A stretch of DNA of 64,000 nt. Origin: Pyricularia pennisetigena (taxonomy: Eukaryota; Ascomycota; Sordariomycetes; Magnaporthales; Pyriculariaceae). The stretch is taken from NCBI RefSeq assembly GCF_004337985.1, contig NC_043741.1, positions 5,233,445 to 5,297,444 of the forward strand. Reading direction: 5' to 3'. Numbering within the stretch: position 1 is the first letter of the stretch; every line of letters starts with the position of its first letter. Below the pieces are notes generated by a model. It saw nothing but the letters and a program-made list of their open reading frames with translations. It searched no databases and was not told where the DNA came from. The position numbers were made by a program, and so were the translations under genes. Positions 34,962 to 47,631 of this stretch are shown here, piece after piece.

Positions 34962-37634
34962 ATTTTAACGGTTCTTTCTAGCAATAATAACCCTATATGC
35001 CCCAAACGCCTGTGCTATAATAGGGTTTTTCAAACCTGGATTTCATTACAATTACCTGTAATTCCGTTTCCTTTAAAAGTTAACCAACCGTCCGTAATCC
35101 GTTTTAAGCTTGAAAGGAGGTAATTTACAGGGGCCTGCTCTAAATACGATAATAAAGGAGGTTTTAATAACGGATTTCTTATATGGGAAACCCCTCTTTT
35201 TTCGGAAATAATCCCTTTTATATTAGGTTATATAAAAAGGTTATTTAATGGTATACCGGGCCTACGGGGCCCAATTTTACGTAAATCTTCAGGGTTTTTA
35301 CCGCTAAATTTTTGCGTTACAGGTAAATTTACGGCTATTTCCGTATTTTGTTTGGGATTTAGCTTTTCCGTTACCGTATTTATTTCCGGTTCCGAATCGG
35401 TGTAAATTTTATAGTCCTCGTAATTTTCGGGGTTTATATTATTTAGTTTTACTTCCAACGGGGCTGCGTCACCCTTTGTAACCCCCTGTAAAATTATGCT
35501 AAAAACGGTGCTATATTTACCTATTATATAGGCGTAATTCGAAATAATATTATTCCGAATAAAGATATTACACCTTTTAACCCTCCAAACAAAACGAATA
35601 TTTAACGGTATTTAAACGTCCCCACGCTTTGCGATCTTTACCGTGTAAGGTATTTTATAATGATACGCCCCCTATATTGCAATGTATAAAACCATCAACG
35701 ATATTTATTCCAAACGAAAAATATACAAAACGTTATTTAATATAACTTTTTTAAATTCGTTAGTTTTTTAGCGGTGACGGACCTATAATTTTATAATTCC
35801 GGTATTTATAGGCCTAACAGGGCCACTTTTCTTACCGATTTCGACCTTAAAACCGGGGGTATAATCGGTAAAAGATTGCTTATTTGCAAAAATATAGTGT
35901 GTGCTACTTGTATCGTACAGGATAAGGTAATTCAATTTCCATAGCTTAGGGGTCCTTTTTACGCCGCGTCGAGGTTTCGTTTTAATTTTAAAATTAATTA
36001 TTATATCTTATGGTTTTACCGCTTTACCGGTATCGGCTTCCAAATTCAAATCCGAACATAATTTTATAATTCCGCTAATAGCGGAAATAACCTCTTATTC
36101 CAGGGCGTTATACGCTGCGCGTTCGTTAACGTTACCTGGAATGGAACCCGTAAATAATTCAAAATTTTTAAAAATCATGGACGTTCCAGCGGTTAACTCG
36201 CCGAAATTGGAGGGTTTAGTTTTTCTTGCAAAAACAGAATCCGAATTAGAGGGTCTTACTATTTTCTTTGTAAGTTAAAAGTGTTTTCCTACCTATTATT
36301 TTCCTTTTTAACGCCTTTTTTTAGCGTTTCAATTACCCGTTTTTTTGCCTTTAAACCAATAATTAGCGGCCTTAACCGTTGTAAAACCTGAAATCGAATT
36401 CTCGGATATTAAGTCCGCTATAAGGCATTGCAAATTTAATTTTTCCGAATTTTGGCCTATTGCCTGCAAGGCCCGTTGGGTACTGCGTTGGCGTTCGGTC
36501 CAAATAGGGAATATCCCCTCCAGGCCCCGTAAATATTAGTTTCGTACGTTTACAGGGCTAATTTGCACGTTGGTATTCGCTAATTTAGTCATTAGTAAGC
36601 TAAAACGGTTGTTTAATTTAGGTATTAATCCTTTAAATTTCGAAAAATTTAAAGCGTGGAATTACCGATATAGTAAATTTCGATTAACTTTGGGTGCAAC
36701 GGAATAGCTATTTTCCACGGTTTTATAAGCAGTTACGGGGCTGGAATACCATATAATGGATTTTAAAGGTTTTTTGGTCAAATTGTTTTTTATAAATAAT
36801 AATAGGATTAATTGTTCGTGTTCCGGTAAGGTGTAACTAATTTTAACGTTGGAAATAAATTCCGCTGCTTTTATAGCCCTGAATTATACTATTAACGCCT
36901 GTTTCCACATATCGTAATTGCTAATCCCTATTAAATTACAATTTTCGGGGAAGGAAAATACCCATTTTAATAATTTTTTACCTATCCCGTCACTTAAAAT
37001 TAGGTTACCGGGTGGATTGGGGGGTGCGGTAACGGGTTTGTTTTCCCAATCATAATTAAAATTAATAAAACTACCGTTTTTTAAAGTGAATAGGGCAATA
37101 AATTATTAAATTATCCTTTAAAATTAATCCATGTGCGTAATTAACGCTTTTAATTGCAGATTTCAAGCCTGTAATTTAACGGTTAAAACTCCGTTGGGCT
37201 GGGTTTAGGCCTCCTATTTGTTGGAATTGGGCCTGGAAGGCCCAATATAGGGCTGCTTTCCATTATAAGGTAATTTAAATTATAATCGCAATTCGTTAAC
37301 TTATAGCTATGATTAATTAACTTAATTGCCTAAAGTTAAATACCTTATTTAATTTAGGATCTGTTCTGCCCTTAACCTTTAACGGTTATAAGTTTGTAAT
37401 TGCTAATTAAAGGGTTTATTGCTATTTTCAATGGTTAAAGTCCCTAAAATCCGCAATTAATGGGTGCCCTGGTATTTGTACCATTCCAGGTGCACGTAAC
37501 GAATTCAATTCGTTAAATTGGTGCAGGGTAAACTGCAAAATATCGTGCAGGGTAACGAGCCACTAACGTAATTCCGCTAATGGGTTTATGGGCTATTGTA
37601 AACCCTATTAAACGCACTAGGACTTGATGGGTTT
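34962..37634 (-). pseudogene. Copia fragment, minus strand: leader, gag, protease to start of integrase
   Basis: Reverse-complement of the copia family. The gag start ATG is at 37261-37263 (minus). The frame at 35228-35458 matches the segment of copia 2 near 40790-41000. It begins in the 5' leader at 37634, where copia 2 is inserted, and stops near the integrase start at 34962. Neither LTR is present. RIP-type stops throughout. Confidence 0.8.
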
Positions 37635-38188
37635 TGTTAATTATATGCGTTATTTAGGATGTAATGGGTCCACTTTTATTTGTAAATAAGCCACAATAGA
37701 TAGTGCCGAAATGGGGCTGCTAAGGTTGTCAAATTTTATATTATATTTTGTGTATTGCAGGAATTGCGATTTAAAGTCAGCGAATGGGGTTTCACCCTGT
37801 ACCGGGTTTAATACCCACCCTGCATTTACGAGTTAACTAACCTGTACCGGGTTGAAATTTTCACCAAATTAGCAAATCAATGCGAGCCCAAAAATGGTTT
37901 ATATGGAAATGAAGGTGTTTTTTCAACAACGTATACAAAATAATTTTTCGGAAAATCGTGTGCGGTACCGGAACCTTTTGCGGGGTGCGGACCCCTATTT
38001 CGATATCGGAAAATATATAAAGGAAATAAAACAAAATTTCCCCCACTAATAAATTAAATTTATTAATCCCAAAATTTGTGAATTTAATGCATATAAACCC
38101 TGTAATTACAGGCTTTTACACCGCAATTAGCACCACGCCGCACTTAGGTTAGTACTTAACCCCCTATTAGCAACCCATATTATTCACA
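37635..38188 (+). repeat. Copia 2 5' LTR
   Basis: A 554-bp LTR starting TGTTAAT and ending ATTCACA. Confidence 0.88.
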
Positions 38189-38960
38189 GGTTATAAGCCC
38201 GGAAAAGTTTTAATTTTTATATTAAAATGCATTTTACATCGCTGGAAAGCCTGAAATTTAGGTTTTATTTTGGTTATTGTCGCATTTTTATAATACGTAT
38301 ATTAACGAAAATATTGCTGTTTTTATGCAAAATTGTTGGTTTGAAGCGCTAATTTAGCATTTAACCCCCTGTACTTACAATGGGGATCGTTAAAAATTAG
38401 CGTTCGATTTAGGCCCTTTCAAATACTGCAGCGATCGTTTGCATTGCAAATCCAAAAACTTTCGGTATGGTTTTTGTGGATCGTGCACGCCATTATAATT
38501 GGTTTAAGTTTTTAGTAGGGCTTACGCTAGCGAATTAGGGTTAAAAACCCCTGTATTCGTTCGCCAATAGCCCATTAATCCTAATGCGTTTAACAGGGTT
38601 TACAATAGCCCATAAACCCATTAACGGAATTACGTTAATGGTTAATTTACCCTGCACGATACCCTGCAGTTTACCCTGCACCCATTTAACGAATTGAATT
38701 CGTTACGTGCATTTGGATTGGTATAAACACCAGGGCACCCATTAATTGTGGATTTTATGGATTCCAACCCTGTATATTAGTGGATTTTAACCATTAAATA
38801 GCAATAAACCCTGTAATTGGTAATTACAAACCTAAACCCGTTAAAAGGCAAACGGTATAACAAATCCTAAATTAAATAAGGTATTTACCCTTAAATAATT
38901 AGGTTAATCAGTTATAATTATAAATTAGCGAATTGCAATTATAATTTAAGTTACCCTATA

Positions 38961-41900
38961 ATGGATAACAGCTTTATATCAGGTTTTCCAGAACCAATTC
39001 CAACAAATAGGGGGCCTAAACCCAACCCAAAGGAGATTATAACCGCTAAATTACAGGCCCAAAACATGTAATTAAAAGCGTTAATTACGCAAATGGATTA
39101 ATTTTAAAGGATAGTCTAATAATTAATTGCCCTATTCACTTTAAAAAACGGTAATTTTATTAATTTTAATTATAATTGGGAAAACAAACCCGCTACCGCA
39201 CCCCCTAATCCACCTGGTAACCTAATTTTAAATGACGGAATAGGTAAAAAATTATCGAAACGGGTATTTTCCTTCCCCAAAAAATTTAAATTAGTAAGGG
39301 TTAATAATTACGATTTATCAAAACAGGCGTTAATAATATGATTTAAGGGTATAAAAGCAGCGGACTTTATTTCCAACCCTAAAATTGGTTATATTTTACC
39401 GGAATACGAGCAATTAATCCTATTATTATTTATAAAAAACAATTTAACCAAAAAACCTTCAAAATCCATTATATGGTATTCCAGCCCCGTACCGGTTTAT
39501 AAAACACTGGAAAATAGCTATTCCGTTGCACCCGAAATTAGTCGAAATTCACTATATCGGGAATTTTACGGCTTAAAGTTTTCGAAATTTAAAGGAACAA
39601 TACCTGAATTTAATAACCGTTTTAACTTATTAGTAGCTAAATTAACGAATATCAACGTGTATATTAACCCCGTAAACGTACGAACCTGGTATTTACGGGC
39701 CCTGGAGGGAATATTCCCTATTTGGACCGAACGCCAACGCAATACCCAACGGGTTTTGCAAATAATAGGCCGAAATTCTGAAAAATTAAATTTGCAATGC
39801 CTTATAGCGGACTTTATATCCGAAAATTCGATTCCAGGTTTTACAACGGTTAAGGCCGCTAATTATAGGTCTAAAGGCAAAAAATTGGGTAAACAAACGC
39901 TAAAAAAGGCGCTAAAAAGGAAAATTATGGGCAGGAAAACACCTTTAAATCACGAAAAAAAGTAAAAACTTTAATTCGGATTCTGCTTCTGCAAAAAATA
40001 CTCAATCCTCCAATTCCAGCCAATTAACCGCTGGAACGTCCATAATTTTTATAAATTTCGGATTATTTACGGGTTCGATTCCAGGTAACGTTAACGAAAG
40101 CGCAGCGTATAACGCTTTAGAACAGGAGGTTAATTCCGTTATTAGCGGAATTATAAAATTACGTTCGGATTCGGATTCGGAAACCGATACCGGTAAAACG
40201 TTAAAATTACTGGTTTTAACAGATAATTTTAGGGTTAAAACGAAAGCTGGACGCGGCGTAAAAGGGACCCTTAAACCATAAAAATTAGGTTACCCTATCC
40301 TGTATAACACAGGTAATACGCATTATATTTTTGCAAATAAGCAATTTTTTACCCATTATACCCCCGGTTTTACAGTCGAAATTTGTACAGGAGGTGGCCC
40401 TGTTAGGCCTGTAAATACCGGAATTGTGAAAATACAGGTCCGTTACGGCCAAAAAACTGACGAATTTGAAAAGGTTACGTTAAATAACGTTTTATATATC
40501 CTTTCGTTTGGAATAAATATCGTTAATGGCTTTATACACTATAATACAGGGGGCGTTTTATTGAAAAATATTTTGTACAATAAAAATTGCAAAGCGTGGG
40601 GACGTTTAAATACCGCTAAATATTCGTTTTATTTAAAGGTTAAAGGGTGCGATATTTTTGTTCGAAATAACGTTATTTCGAATTACGCCTGTATAATAGG
40701 GGAATATAATACCGCTTTTAGCATGGTTTTACAGGGGGTTATAAGGGGTTACGCAGCCCCGTTGGAAATAAAACTAAATGATATAAACCCCGAAAATTAC
40801 GAGGATTAGAAAATTTACACCGATTCGGAACCAGAAAAAAATACGGTAACGGAAAAGCTAAATCCCAAACAAAATACGGAAATAGCCGTAAATTCACCTA
40901 CAACGTAGAAATTTAGCGGTAAAAGCCCTGAAAATCCACGTAAAATTCGGCCCCGTAAACCCGGTACACCGTTAAATAACCCTTTTATACAACCTAATAT
41001 AAAAGAAACTATTTCCGAAAAAAAGGGGGTTTCCCATATAAAAAGTCCGTGGTTAAAACCTCCTTTATTATCGGATTTAAAACAGGCATTTATAAATTAC
41101 CTCCTTTTAAGCCTAAAACGGATTATGGACGGTTGGTTAACTTTTAAAGGAAACGGAATTACAGGTAATTATAACGAAATCTATGTTTAAAAAACCTTAT
41201 TATAACACAGGCGTTTGGGGCATATAGGGTTATTATTGTAAAAAAAAACCGTTAAAATTATAAAAGGTTTACCTAATTTCGACAAAATTAGGACAATTAT
41301 TTATATTGCTCATATTAAAACCATTTCTATTAGGCGTACAAATAAGGTCGCACTGCTTACACCCCCTAATATTTTCGATTTTATAAAGGGTAATACAGTG
41401 ACCCTTAAGCCTAATTCTTATAACAAAAAACCCGTATTTTTATTATTAATGGACCGAAAATCTCGTTTTCGGTGGTTTATCCTATTAAAAAATAAAACCG
41501 GACCTACGGTTTTAATGGCTATTAAAGGTTTTTTTAAAGCTTTAAAGGCTACGTACGGGCGCTACCCTTTAAATTTTCATCTCGATAAGGGGTACGAGGT
41601 TATTACAAATTTTTAAATTTGGTTTATAAACAAAAGTGTTAATTCCAACATTTCGAATCCTTATAACCACGGTTAAGACGGATTAACGGAACGGTCCGTT
41701 AGAGTTATTTTGGATAAATTTCGGTTTACCATTAAAGCGGCGGGTTTACTATTATATTTATATTATTATTAATTACCTGCCGTGGTTAATTTAATTAACC
41801 GTACAGCGGTAACTAATAGGGATTTAACACCTTACGAGGAATTTTATTCCGAATTCCAACCTGGATTACCGTATAAACCCATTTTAGGGTATTTTCGGGC

Positions 41901-44161
41901 TATTGGTACTGTATACCAGGCTATTATACCGTTGGAAAAACGCCAAAAATTTAATTAATTTGTTCCCCGCACCGAAACGGTAAAACTTTTAACCCATTTA
42001 TCAAATTTTACACCGTTGGTTTACGCACCCGCTAAACGGACCGTATACAAAACTTTTACCGTAAAAATTATAAAAGGTATAACCGCTGAAAATTTGGCTA
42101 TTCCAGGGGAAACGCTACAGATGTTAAAGGGGGAAAATACAGATTTAAAGGGGGATTTTAATTTTAAACCTGAAAACGAAATCAACAGCGTTCCAGCGGA
42201 TAATTATCCCCTAAAAAACCCTGAAAATACAGGGCATTTACCACCGGTTACAGGGCATTTAAACCCTGAAAATACAGTGCCCGCCAGGCCCGTACAGCCT
42301 ACCGTTCGCCCCCCAGAGCCTATAACGGTAGCGGTACCCAATCCAGTACCTAAAACAACGGAAATTCCGGTATCTCTAGCACCTAAAATACAGAGTATGG
42401 AGTTAAATTCGCAGTTCAAAAACCCAGATTTAATGGATATAAATTACGTGCATTATCTTTGTTTTTAAACCCAAAAAATAAAGAAAAAGCACACTAAAAA
42501 CAGTAAACCAAATAATTACCAACAGGCCTTAAATAACCTTGAAAATGCTAAATGGTTGGTTGTTTTAGCTTTTAAATTTGACCAAATCGTTCTTGCAAAA
42601 ACCTTCCGTTTTATCCCAAAAATTAAAATGCATTCAAACCGTAAACTCGTTTTTACCCGGTTGGTATTTAAATTAAAAAAGGATAAAAATAATTAACCTA
42701 TAAAATATAAATCTAGGTTTATTATTAAAAGTTTTTTACAGGTCGAAGGCCTAAATTATATCGAAACTTTTGCTAATACTAATATACCACCTACCTGGCG
42801 TATACTATTAGCTATAATTTATACATAAAATTGGGAAATAAAACAAATCGATTTTATCGGTGCGTTTTTAAATAGTAACCTAACCGACGTAAATATATAT
42901 TTGCAAATTCCAAACGGTTTTAACGAATGGGTAAAAACTTGTAATTTTACCACCGCTAACATTTTAGTGGAGATAGGTTATAATCCGAGAAAATTGCAGG
43001 TTATACAGTTGGAAAAGGCGTTATATGGTTTAAAACCGGGTCCAAAAAAATAGCAAAACAAATTTAAAACCCTATTTTTTAAAGAAGGTTTTAAACCATT
43101 AATCTCTAATCCCGCTGTTTTTGATAACGTTAAATCCCAACATTTTATCGTTACTTTCGTAGACGATTGCCTGCTAATAGGTCCTAAATTATAATGAAGT
43201 TAGAATTTAAAAGCCTGTTTTAATGAAGTATACGCGTTGGAAAATAGGGGCCCTGCAACCTATTTTTTAGCCGTTTAAATTATAAAGGGTAGGTTTAAAC
43301 GTTTATTTTAGCTCCGATGAAATTAGTTTATAAAAAAATATTAGCAACGTTCGGATTAATTAATTGTAATTTTATATTTATTCCTTTACAAACGGGTATG
43401 CTAAAATATAGCGGGGGTAAACCCGTAAATGCGTTGGATTTTAAATTATTACAGCGTATTATCGGCAACTTTATATATTTAATACTATTCACGCGCCCGG
43501 ATATCGGTTTTGCGGTTTGGTGGCTTTTACGTTTTTTAATAAAAACCATTACAATCAATTTAATGGCAGCTAAAAGCTTATTACGTTATTTAACGGGTCT
43601 TAAATCCTTATTTATTTGTTATGGAAATAAAATATTTAAAGCCGAATTACCACTTAATTTATTAATAAAGGGTTTTAAAAACCTAAAATTACTGGGTTTT
43701 AGTAATAGCGATTTTACCGGGATAGGAAAAATTTAAAATCCTTTTACGGATATTTATATACCCTATTTGGGGGCCTTATAACGTGGGAATGCAAAAAGGC
43801 TAATATTATAGTTTTAAATATTCCAAAAACCGAAACCGATATTTTAACGGAAACCCAGCGTAAAATACAGTGATTTAAAAGCTTATTTATAAAAATTGGA
43901 TTACCTATAAAAGGCTTTATTGCAATATTTGGAAATAATACAGGTTTTATAATTAACGTATACAACCCTACGCACTATTAACGTATTAAACATACGTTAT
44001 TATAATTTTATTACGTACGGGAATGAGTTATAAAAGGATAAGTGATTTTAAAATACCTGGAATCCAAACAAATACCCGCTAATAATTTAATAAAACCCTT
44101 AACGTTTCCAATTTATAAGGTTTTTTTAAAATTTATAGGGTTTAAACCGCTAAAAACTTAG
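38961..44161 (+). pseudogene. Copia 2 Gag-Pol polyprotein, RIP-inactivated
   Basis: Starts ATG 38961 (MDNSFISGFPEPIPTN) and ends ...LKT* at 44159-44161. Gag includes 39657-39965. A protease-like region is at 40270-40560 and a GAG-pre-integrase region at 40426-40809. Integrase is 41250-41760, RT 42600-43230 with FVDDCLLIGP intact, and RNase H 43650-44130. Fewer critical catalytic changes than copia 1, but many premature stops. Confidence 0.85.
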
Positions 44162-44709
44162 TTTTTACCTATTTAATTTTAGGGCATTTAATTAATTCGT
44201 TAGTTAATTACCCAGTACATTTTCTTTATTTGCAAATATTAGATTTTTATTAACCCAATACCGGCCGTATTACCCGAATTTACCCTGCACAAATTAATTA
44301 ATAAGCATTTAATACCGACCTTATACCAGAATATAAATCAAAATTGAAAAAGCTCGTATTTTGGGCGATTTACGCATTCGAAATACCTTATATAATATGC
44401 CAAATTTGGACTATTACCAACGAACAGCCAGATTAGCTACCTAGCTTAATAATTAATTCCGTGGGTCAATATTATGCAAATTAGGGGTTCGAATCCGGGG
44501 GTTATTACAATTTTGGGGGCTTTTTCCAATTCGGGGGTTTGTATATTTCGGGGGTTACAGGCCGGTATAAAGGGTTTAGTTATCCTAGGGGTTTATATCG
44601 GGAATTCGAATCGGGTTGGGATATGAGGGGGATTTTTTTTTTAAGGTTTTATTTCTTTTTATATACTTGTTTTTTCCGATTTTATATGAATAGTAGCAAA
44701 AAAAGGGGG

Positions 44710-45266
44710 TGTTAATTATATGCGTTATTTAGCATGTAATGGGTCCATTTTTATTTATATATAAACCACAATAAATAGTGCCGAAATGGGGTTGCTAAAG
44801 TTGTTAAATTTTTTATTATAATTTATATATTGCAGGAATTGCGATTTAAAATCAGCGAAAGGGGTTTCACCCTATACCGGGTTTAATACCCACCCTGCAT
44901 TTACGAGTCAGCTACCCTGTACCGGGTTGAAAATCTCACTAAATCAGCAAATTAATGCGAACCCAAAAATGGTTTATGTGGAAATAAGGGTGTTTTTTTA
45001 AGAACGCATATAAAATAATTTTTCGGAAAATCGTGTGCGGTGCCGGAACGTTTTCTGGCGTGCGGACCCCCACTTCGATGTCGGAGAGTATGTAAGGGAA
45101 ATAAAGAAAAATCTCCCCCACCAATGAATTAAATCTATTAATCCAAAAATTAGTGAACAATATAATGCATTTGAACCCTGTAATTACAGGTTTTTACAAC
45201 GCAACTAGTACCACCCCGCACTTAGGCTAGTCTCCAACCCCCTGTTAGCAACCTAAATTGTGAACA
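44710..45266 (+). repeat. Copia 2 3' LTR
   Basis: A 557-bp LTR starting TGTTAAT and ending GTGAACA, preceded by a purine-rich aaaaaaggggg tract. Confidence 0.88.
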
Positions 45267-46975
45267 AATGGTATACTAATGCTAGCAAAAATCGATATAA
45301 TTTAGGCCTTCGACCTGTTAAAAACCCTTAATAATAAACCTAAATTTATATTTTATAGGCTGATTATTTTTACCCTTTTTTAATTTAAATACCAACCAGG
45401 TAAAAACGAGTTTACGGTTTGAAGGCATTCTAACTTTTGGGATAAAACGGAAGGTTTTTGCAATAACGATTTGGTCAAATTTAAACGCTAAAACAACCAA
45501 CCATTTAGCATTTTCAAGGTTATTTAAGGCCTGTTGGTAATTATTTGGTTTACTGTTCTTACTGTGCTTTTTCTTTATTTTTTTTATGGCTTAAAACCAA
45601 AAATAATGCACGTAATTTATATCCATTAAATCTCGGTTTTCGATCTGCGAATTGAACTCCATATTCTGTATTTAAATGCTAAAAACACCGGAATTTCCGT
45701 TGTTTTAAATACTGGATTTAATACCGTTACCGTTATAGGTTTTGGGGGGCGAACGGTAGGCTATACAGGCCTGGCGGGCACTGTATTTACAAGGTTCAAA
45801 TACGCTGTAACGGGTGGTAAATACCCTGTAGCCGGTGATAAATATCCTATATTTTCAGGGTTTTTTAAAGCATAATTATCCCCTGGGACGCTATTAATTT
45901 CGTTTTTAAATTCAAAATTAAAATCCCCCTTTAAATCTATATTTTCCCCTTCCAAAATCTGTAACGTTTCCCCTGGAATACCCAGATTTTCAGCGGTTAT
46001 ACCTCTTATAGTTTTTACGGTAAAGGTTTTATATACGGTCCGTTTAACGGGTGCGTAAACCAACGTTGTAAAATTTAATAAATGGCCTAAAGATTTCACC
46101 GTTTCGGTGCGGGGAACCAATTTATTAAATTCTTTGCGTTTTTCCAACGGTATATTAACCTGGTACACAATACCGATAACCCGAAAATACCCTAAACTGG
46201 GTTTAAACGGTAATCCAAATTAAAATTCGAAATAAAATTCCTCGTCAAATATTAAATCCCTATAAATTACCGCTATACGTTTAATTAAATTAATTACGGC
46301 AAATAGTAAATAATACCAAAAATATAATGGTAAGCCCGCCGTTATAATGGTTAACCCAAGCCTATCCAAAATAGCCCTAACGGACCGTTCCGTTAATCCG
46401 TTTTGGCCGTGGTTGTAGGGATTCGAAATGCTAAAATTAATATTTTTATTTATAAACCAATTTTAAAAATTTACATCAATCTCGTACCCCCCATCGAAAT
46501 GAAGATTTCAAGGGTAGCGCCCGTACGTAATTTTTAAAACCCTAATTAAACTTTTAATAATTAATAAAATTGTAAATCCGGTTTTATTTTTTAATAGGAT
46601 AAACCACCGAAAGCGTGATTTTCGGTCCATTAATAACAAGAATACGGGCTTTTTATTATGAAAATTAGGTTTAAAAATCACTGTATCACCTTTTATAAAA
46701 TCGAAAATATTAGGGGGTGTAAGGAGTGCGCCCTTATTTGTACGCCTAACAAAAATGGTTTTAATATAAGCAATATAGGTAATTACCCTAATTTTGTCGA
46801 AATTAAATAAACCCTTTATAATTTTAACGGTTTTTTTTAGCAATAATAACCCTATTTACCCCAAGCGCCTGTGCTATAATAGGGGTTTTCAAACCTAGAT
46901 TTCATTACAATTACCTGTAATTCCGTTTCCTTTAAAGATTAACCAACTGTCCGTAATCCGTTTTAAGCTAAAAAG
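45267..46975 (-). pseudogene. Copia fragment 3, minus strand: RT and integrase part
   Basis: Reverse complement of copia pol from the RT region (left edge at 45267) to the start of integrase. Frames at 46508-46843 (LLMDRKSRFRWFILLKNK), 45761-46168 and 45318-45500 match copia 1 and 2. Interrupted at 46976 by copy B. Confidence 0.82.
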
Positions 46976-47631
46976 TGTGAACATGGCTAGCGCAGGGCTA
47001 ATTATATTAGCTACCCTGCATTATTTTATAATGGCTAGCACGGGCTAATTTTATTAGTCACCCTGCATCGAATAAATATATAAATAATAAATAAAACGTA
47101 TACGCGTTCATACACACAAAGCTTTATATATTACGTCTTTGTTCATAGTTTCAACAACAAAACAAATACGTCATATTTAATCTAGCTTAGTGGTATAATG
47201 CACGTACCATAATCTATATCATATATACGTTGAAGTGCGTGGGTTCGAATCCCGTTGTGGTCGCAGATTTTCTGTGCATGCATAAGCACAATAGGCCGTT
47301 AGGCTCAATGGGACGTTAGGCTCAATAGGTCGGCAGGTCAGTCACATGAATAAGGCCAAATCATGTGACGTGACCCCGCATTCCGGACATCCGGATCGAA
47401 GATCTGCACCTACGGATTCGAACACGTAATTCACAACTTAGCCTTAGATTTATCACCTTCATAACCTTCATCGATTCATCGATTCAACGAATCGATTGCG
47501 CAACAATATATCATCTCTATTACCCGCTAGCAGACGTTTATCTGCCATTTCAACGTTCCATCAGCCTTATACGTGATCCACTTTTCCCCGCGTTTAAGAT
47601 TAAGCTTATTCTATCTCGTAACCTCCTCACA
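46976..47631 (+). mobile_element. 656-bp TG...CA insertion, copy B (solo-LTR-like)
   Basis: Begins TGTGAACATGG, ends CCTCCTCACA, and has a perfect 5-bp target-site duplication aaaag (46971-46975 and 47632-47636). Removing it restores continuous copia sequence seen elsewhere. No open frame. Size, TG...CA ends and 5-bp duplication fit a solo LTR or a short non-autonomous LTR element of a family with no internal region in this window. Nearly free of RIP, so younger than its host copia. Confidence 0.85.
47183..47252 (+). other. tRNA-like sequence with pol III A and B boxes (copy B)
   Basis: tagcttagtggta at 47183 matches the A-box consensus better than copy A does, and ggttcgaatcc at 47242-47252 is a perfect B-box. 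The acceptor stem does not form, so this is a pseudo-tRNA or internal pol III promoter, not a functional tRNA gene. Confidence 0.45.

Larger units (their letters stand above)
37635..45266 (+). mobile_element. Ty1/copia element 2, full length, RIP-mutated
   Basis: A 7632-bp element with LTRs 37635-38188 and 44710-45266 and the same internal order as copia 1. Flanking 5-mers ggttt and aatgg do not match. The left flank is copia leader DNA (minus) and the right flank copia RT DNA (minus), from different places of a copia element. The copy therefore sits at a recombination junction and not at a simple insertion site. Confidence 0.88.
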